Assembly (NCBI GenBank): GCA_045546915.1
Contig: JAZQDU010000020.1
Location: 1 to 54,554, forward strand
Reading direction: 5' to 3'
DNA from: UMGS172 sp045546915
GTDB lineage: Bacteria > Bacillota > Clostridia > Oscillospirales > Acutalibacteraceae
Length of the DNA stretch: 54,554 nucleotides
Part shown: piece after piece, positions 50,745 to 54,554 of the stretch
Position numbering within the stretch: position 1 is the first letter of the stretch
Layout: each line of letters opens with the position of its first letter
Program-made: the position numbers and the translations under genes
Notes under the pieces: model-generated
Databases searched by the model: none
Told to the model about the DNA's origin: nothing
Seen by the model: only the letters and a program-made list of their open reading frames with translations

Positions 50745-52052
50745 AGAACTACCCTTTATCTGCTTTATACACGACCTCGGAACTATGCAACGGGTGAAAC
50801 CAAGTCTTGCCGCTTCGTTGATACGGGCAGTAATTCTTGAAACCGACCTCACTTCACCTGAAAGCCCTACCTCACCTATCGCTACAACGTCATCGGGTAT
50901 AGGTTTATCGGTAATTCCGGAAACTAATGCCAACGCAACAGACAAATCAGCAGCCGGTTCATCTAAGCGCAGACCACCGACAATGTTTAAATATACATCC
51001 ATTGAAGAAAAACGATAACCAAAACGTTTTTCAAGTACCGCCAAAATAAGGTTAAGACGGTTAAAATCAAAACCGGTCGACATTCTGCGGGCATTTCCAT
51101 ATCCCGACGGAGAAACAAGGCTTTGCACCTCTGCCAAAACAGGACGTGAGCCCTCCATTACACAAGAAATACAGTTGCCGGAAACGTTACTGTTACGTTC
51201 TGACAACAAAACCGCCGATGGATTTTCAACCTCTAAAAGCCCTGTGTCGTTCATTTCGAAAACGCCGATTTCATTAGTTGAGCCAAAACGGTTTTTAACC
51301 GCCCTTAAAATTCTATAAGCGTAATTGCGCTCACCCTCAAAATAAAGGACGGCATCAACAATATGTTCCATAACCTTAGGGCCTGCAATCGCACCGTCTT
51401 TATTTACATGGCCTACAATCACAACGGGAATATCAAGGCTTTTACCTGTACGAAGCAGCATATTTGTACATTCCCTGACCTGCGTCACGCTTCCCGGCGA
51501 CGACTGGATTTCAGCATGACTCATGGTTTGAATTGAATCTATCATAACAACATCGGGTTTATTCAGTTTTATATATTCGCAAACAGTTTCAACATCGGTC
51601 TCGGTCATTATAAGCAAACTGTCACTTTTAACCGATAATCTTTCGGCACGGAGTTTGAGTTGTTTTGACGACTCTTCCCCCGATACATATAAAACTTTTT
51701 TCCCTTCACAAAAAGCACCGCAAACCTGCATTAGCAAGGTTGATTTTCCAATTCCCGGGTCACCCGAAAGCAATACAACCGAGCCCTTGACGAGACCTCC
51801 TCCTAAAACACGGTCAAGTTCTTTAAGACCTGTTTTATACCTAAATTCATCGGCAGTATCAATATCGTTAACCGACACAACCGAGTCAAACCCTTTTTTG
51901 CTAATTGATGCAGCAGTGCCTGATTTTGATACGCTTACAACCTCTTCGTTCAAGGTGTTCCACGCACGACATCCCGGGCACTGACCCGACCATTTTGGCG
52001 ACTCATAACCGCATTCAGAACAAATATAGGTTGATTTGACCTTAGTAGCCAT
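50685..52052 (-). CDS. radA: DNA repair protein RadA/Sms
   Basis: RecA-like ATPase that processes recombination intermediates by branch migration. A 455-residue protein with an N-terminal four-Cys zinc finger (CSECG ... CPGC), Walker A GDPGIGKST, the RadA signature KNRFG (in AVKNRFGSTNEIGVF), and a C-terminal Lon-protease-like domain (PSGYGNARRMSTGFD; GEVGLSGEVRSV). Length is normal. It is transcribed on its own. Confidence 0.96.
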   Translation of the reverse strand: MATKVKSTYICSECGYESPKWSGQCPGCRAWNTLNEEVVSVSKSGTAASISKKGFDSVVSVNDIDTADEFRYKTGLKELDRVLGGGLVKGSVVLLSGDPGIGKSTLLMQVCGAFCEGKKVLYVSGEESSKQLKLRAERLSVKSDSLLIMTETDVETVCEYIKLNKPDVVMIDSIQTMSHAEIQSSPGSVTQVRECTNMLLRTGKSLDIPVVIVGHVNKDGAIAGPKVMEHIVDAVLYFEGERNYAYRILRAVKNRFGSTNEIGVFEMNDTGLLEVENPSAVLLSERNSNVSGNCISCVMEGSRPVLAEVQSLVSPSGYGNARRMSTGFDFNRLNLILAVLEKRFGYRFSSMDVYLNIVGGLRLDEPAADLSVALALVSGITDKPIPDDVVAIGEVGLSGEVRSVSRITARINEAARLGFTRCIVPRSCIKQIKGSSSEVTVIGVRNIYEAIANIF

Positions 52053-52126
52053 TTTATCTTCCCCTTAAACTGTTATGATTTGATTTTAACACACATAAAG
52101 TTATGTTGCAACAGAAAAACGTTTTA

Positions 52127-52333
52127 TCATGGAGAGCCATATCCATCATAATCAATCGAAGTTGGACCATTAAAAAGTTTTTCCTTATAAAAAATCCATC
52201 TGAAAGCTTTTATTAAGGGATAAATAAATATATAAAACGGAAATAAAAACAGTACCCAAACCACCAAAAACACAACGCCCGCCAAAATAGACAAGAACGT
52301 ATATTTAATAAACTCCCATATAAATCCAAACAT
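52127..52333 (-). CDS. Small hypothetical membrane protein
   Basis: A 68-residue protein with one long or two short hydrophobic segments (residues about 10-45: TFLSILAGVVFLVVWVLFLFPFYIF), and a polar end. GAGGT lies 7 nt before ATG 52333. No family recognised. Confidence 0.5.
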   Translation of the reverse strand: MFGFIWEFIKYTFLSILAGVVFLVVWVLFLFPFYIFIYPLIKAFRWIFYKEKLFNGPTSIDYDGYGSP

Positions 52334-52364
52334 TTTCGTCACCTCTTGATTACATTATAACTAA

Positions 52365-52392
52365 AGAGATGTCCGAAAAAGCGGACATCTCT
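52365..52392. repeat. Hairpin between the membrane protein gene and the cassette region
   Basis: AGAGATGTCCG (52365-52375) pairs perfectly with CGGACATCTCT (52382-52392) around AAAAAG. No T-run follows on the plus strand; on the minus strand it lies downstream of the cassette region. Confidence 0.5.
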
Positions 52393-52421
52393 ATACAAAT
52401 ATTGTAATTTTTTCTAAATTT

Positions 52422-52578
52422 TCAGGGGACGGTTCTATGATTGAGGCTCTCACTAAACTTATTAATAAGTTCTCCGGCAAAAGCCTTAGTATCAAAATCC
52501 TCAGCATCAGTCAACCCTACAGAATATTGCACATCGTCAGATTCATTATTGACATTTTCAGAAGAAATGGATATACTA
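52422..52578 (-). repeat. Shared tail repeat, copy A
   Basis: About 157 bases, nearly identical to copies at 52921-53078 and 53156-53313. All encode the same last 50 or so residues. Copy A has Ser for Gly in the FSESL position. Confidence 0.88.
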
Positions 52579-52920
52579 TTATTAGAGATATCGTTTTCTA
52601 GGGCGTTACCTACGGGCCGCCCAACATCGTTTACTCGATGGGCGGTATCTCTTAATTTTTGTGTGATGTCATCATCCCTTACATCGCGGTAATACTGCAT
52701 ATTTTCCTTAGATGTGGAATTTTCTGCACTTTCTTGCATAGAATAACTATTGACAGATGGCTTATTTTGGTCTATACTGTTATTAGCATCTAATATGGTT
52801 TGAACCTCCTTGGGCAATTGGAGCCCTCTGGACGTAAACCAGTTAGATGCTTTTTTACTGCTTACATCGATTAGATTACCGGAAGCAATTTGATTATTTA
52901 TAGGTACAATCAGGGAACAA
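52422..52920 (-). pseudogene. C-terminal cassette A (orphan)
   Basis: A start-less frame of about 165 codons: a unique part (NNQIASGNLIDVSSKKASNWFTS onward, with YYRDVRDDDITQK) followed by the shared tail (SENVNNESDDVQYSVG ... ESLNHRTVP) and a TGA stop. The unique part looks like linker text of large mobile-element proteins. It has no ribosome site. Its frame is +1 relative to the stop of cassette B directly upstream, so it can only be expressed by frameshifting or is a relic. Confidence 0.6.
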
Positions 52921-53078
52921 TCAGGGGACGGTTCTATGATTGAGGCTTTCACCAAACTTATTAATAAGTTCTCCGGCAAAAGCTTTAGTGTCAAAATCCT
53001 CAGTATCAGTCAACCCCACAGAATACTGCACATCGTCAGATTCATTGTTGACATTTTCTGCAGAAGTGGGTATACTAT
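52921..53078 (-). repeat. Shared tail repeat, copy B
   Basis: Second copy of the tail. It differs from A and C by a few mostly silent bases and Asp-Thr for Asp-Ala. Just outside it, CAATCAGGG is duplicated (52908-52925). Confidence 0.88.
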
Positions 53079-53155
53079 AGATAGCAGATGACATATCGGC
53101 CTTTGAGCCAATCGCAGAAACTATGTTTCCGTTGGGTATGTCGTCTGCTTTACAA
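52921..53155 (-). pseudogene. C-terminal cassette B (orphan)
   Basis: A shorter start-less frame: about 25 unique codons (CKADDIPNGNIVSAIGSKADM) and then the same shared tail with only a few changes, ending in HRTVP and TGA. It begins directly after the stop of the main gene, in the +1 frame. No start codon or ribosome site. Confidence 0.6.
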
Positions 53156-53313
53156 TCAGGGGACGGTTCTATGATTGAGGCTTTCACCAAACTTATTAAT
53201 AAGTTCTCCGGCAAAAGCCTTAGTATCAAAATCCTCAGCATCAGTCAACCCTACAGAATATTGCACATCGTCAGATTCATTATTGACATTTTCAGAAGAT
53301 GTGGGTATACTAT
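53156..53313 (-). repeat. Shared tail repeat, copy C (end of the main gene)
   Basis: Third copy, in frame with the long upstream gene. The outer edge of all copies carries CAGGGGACGGTTCT, a motif resembling REP-like repeats of Firmicutes. Confidence 0.88.
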
Positions 53314-54554
53314 ATTTAAAGTTGGAATTCTGCCCGGAACCTCTTTTATTAAGAGAGTTCACTTGGACGTTTCCAACTTTTTTAATTTTCCCGTCCAACT
53401 CTTGCGGTGGAAGTATATCCACTTCACCTTTTTCGTTTACGTCAATATTTCTGTAATACTCCACATCGTCACTTTCAGGCATAGAAAAAGCAGACTCCGA
53501 AGAATCTGCATCAACCTTTGCATATTGTCCTTGTGTTGGGTCTATCCAAGCAACATCGTCAACGTTTACAACCTGCTCATAAACCTTACCGTTATCGGCG
53601 TAACTTTCCGCTTCCATTTTTGAAGGAGTAACAAACACACCTTGGTCAATAGGATACGAACTATAAACCTTGATTTTGCCGCTTTCGATAGCGTTTAAAG
53701 CATCTTGTCTTGAATAATCGGGGTTAAACTTATCATACTGCCAATCGCTCATTTCAAGTGTTTCTTGCAATGAATGAATATCGTCGACCGTTCTTATCCA
53801 GGTAGAATAATCATTGTTCGCAGCATTGTTTTCAAAAATTATCCCTAACTGTTTTCCTCGTCGTCCGGAAGTTCTTGAAGTATCGCTATCACGTCGTTGT
53901 GGGTTGGATTCTCTATCTTGTTCAGCTCGTCTATCACGTACCGATATTCCTCGTCCGTCTGAGGGCAACTCACTATTGTTTTTAAAGTTGTTTTGTTGGT
54001 CTCGCCTAATTTCGTTATCAGAATATCCAGCAATTCGTCTATTAATTCTATTGTTGATTTCATATTCTTGGGTTCCCTTCTTTGGTGATACTTTGCGTTT
54101 TTTATAAACCATAAAATCATCACGACCGCTATTAACAATATAATAGCTTGTAGCTGTATCTAAATTGCTAACTTTTCCTATGATGATTATATCTTGAACT
54201 GGGATTTCTGATTCATCTAACGCAGAATAGCGCTCCATTCTTTTAGAAGAAATTGCACGATACACTACCGGAGGCACCTTTATAAGTTTATTATACCTCT
54301 TTGAGCCTCGTCTGTCAACCGAATACTCCTCTCCACCCTCTGTGGTGGAGTTTTCTTTTTGTCCGTCGGTTTTGGTTTCCCAAGCCTTCATAGCCTCGTC
54401 GCAAATTTTAACGAAATCACGTTCAAGACGTTCAATCTCGGTCTGCTTACCCATTCTTTGCAAAGCCGTTTTGAGTTTATTAAGAATATTCAAAATCAAT
54501 TCCTTAAACCCTTTAATTGCTTTAGGCTGCATTTGATTTATAGCCTGCTCCAAT
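53156..54554 (-). CDS. C-terminal part of a large mobile-element (polyvalent-type) protein, 5' end outside window
   Basis: At least 465 residues, open to the window end. In order: a helical, charged start (LILNILNKLKTALQRMGKQ); a segment EEYSVDRRGSKRYNKLIKVPP with a compact alpha/beta unit to about residue 160; an Arg/Asn/Asp-rich linker; then a unit YDKFNPDYSRQDALNAIESGKIKVYSSYPI ... VNVDDVAWIDPTQGQYAKV that resembles domains of large polyvalent proteins in phages and conjugative elements; and finally the shared tail. It suggests that an integrated phage or element begins here and runs off the window. Function unknown. Confidence 0.6.
   Translation of the reverse strand, partial: LEQAINQMQPKAIKGFKELILNILNKLKTALQRMGKQTEIERLERDFVKICDEAMKAWETKTDGQKENSTTEGGEEYSVDRRGSKRYNKLIKVPPVVYRAISSKRMERYSALDESEIPVQDIIIIGKVSNLDTATSYYIVNSGRDDFMVYKKRKVSPKKGTQEYEINNRINRRIAGYSDNEIRRDQQNNFKNNSELPSDGRGISVRDRRAEQDRESNPQRRDSDTSRTSGRRGKQLGIIFENNAANNDYSTWIRTVDDIHSLQETLEMSDWQYDKFNPDYSRQDALNAIESGKIKVYSSYPIDQGVFVTPSKMEAESYADNGKVYEQVVNVDDVAWIDPTQGQYAKVDADSSESAFSMPESDDVEYYRNIDVNEKGEVDILPPQELDGKIKKVGNVQVNSLNKRGSGQNSNFKYSIPTSSENVNNESDDVQYSVGLTDAEDFDTKAFAGELINKFGESLNHRTVP

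Noticed and set aside
53123..53623. A 166-residue plus-strand frame opposite the mobile-element gene
   Set aside because: Composition and lack of signals fit an antisense shadow; the minus-strand frame has recognisable protein text.

Overview
The window looks like a chromosomal piece of a low-GC, endospore-forming anaerobe of the class Clostridia, probably a gut-type Oscillospiraceae/Ruminococcaceae relative. The evidence is an alpha/beta small acid-soluble spore protein, a full SpoIVA, reverse rubrerythrin and rubredoxin, AdhE, KtrB-type potassium transport, a bacterial GlnRS beside GluRS, and the order SRP RNA-dnaX-ybaB-recR. The lineage is inferred from gene content; no 16S rRNA is present.

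Layout. 1-960: the 3' end of a surface-anchored protein, then palindromic non-coding DNA. 966-5381: a lone AAA ATPase, glnA, a SASP, and a leftward SPFH / ribbon-helix-helix / DUF2238 operon. 5523-8691: an operon of an MBL-fold lipoprotein, pgeF and malQ. 8734-13777: leftward genes for a sugar-isomerase-like protein, prfB, prmA, an EamA permease and a LOG hydrolase. 13867-17643: SRP RNA, dnaX, ybaB, recR and an SGNH esterase. 17743-21620: a BspA-type LRR lipoprotein and an AI-2E family protein. 21725-27893: rsmA, a three-gene cassette of small unknown proteins, a phosphodiesterase, ktrB, a low-molecular-weight phosphatase, Mrp and a lipoprotein. 28088-32991: gltX, glnS, a Nif3-like protein and a ThuA-like protein. 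33073-34545: rubredoxin, tRNA-Arg with tandem partial copies, and a membrane-anchored unknown. 34784-40890: adhE, an APH-type kinase, a frameshifted Cys-rich gene behind a structured leader, reverse rubrerythrin and spoIVA. 40984-45926: a leftward operon of typA, an exonuclease, an AGCS symporter and a radical SAM protein. 46157-50405: a secreted SGNH lipoprotein, tRNA-Lys with a T-arm-bounded repeat element, and an amino-acid ABC transporter whose binding protein is circularly permuted. 50571-52333: a small Cys-rich protein, radA and a small membrane protein. 52422-54554: the 3' end of a large mobile-element protein followed by two extra C-terminal cassettes.

Most of the window is ordinary housekeeping. 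The parts worth a second look are the serial C-terminal cassettes joined at CCC-TGA stops (52422-53313), the circularly permuted binding protein (49551-50405), the two tRNA-derived repeat structures (33513-33716 and 47644-47932), and the leader plus A6-frameshifted Cys-rich gene (38257-38669). The three-gene small-protein cassette (22587-23578) and the SPFH operon with a palindrome on its promoter are weaker leads.
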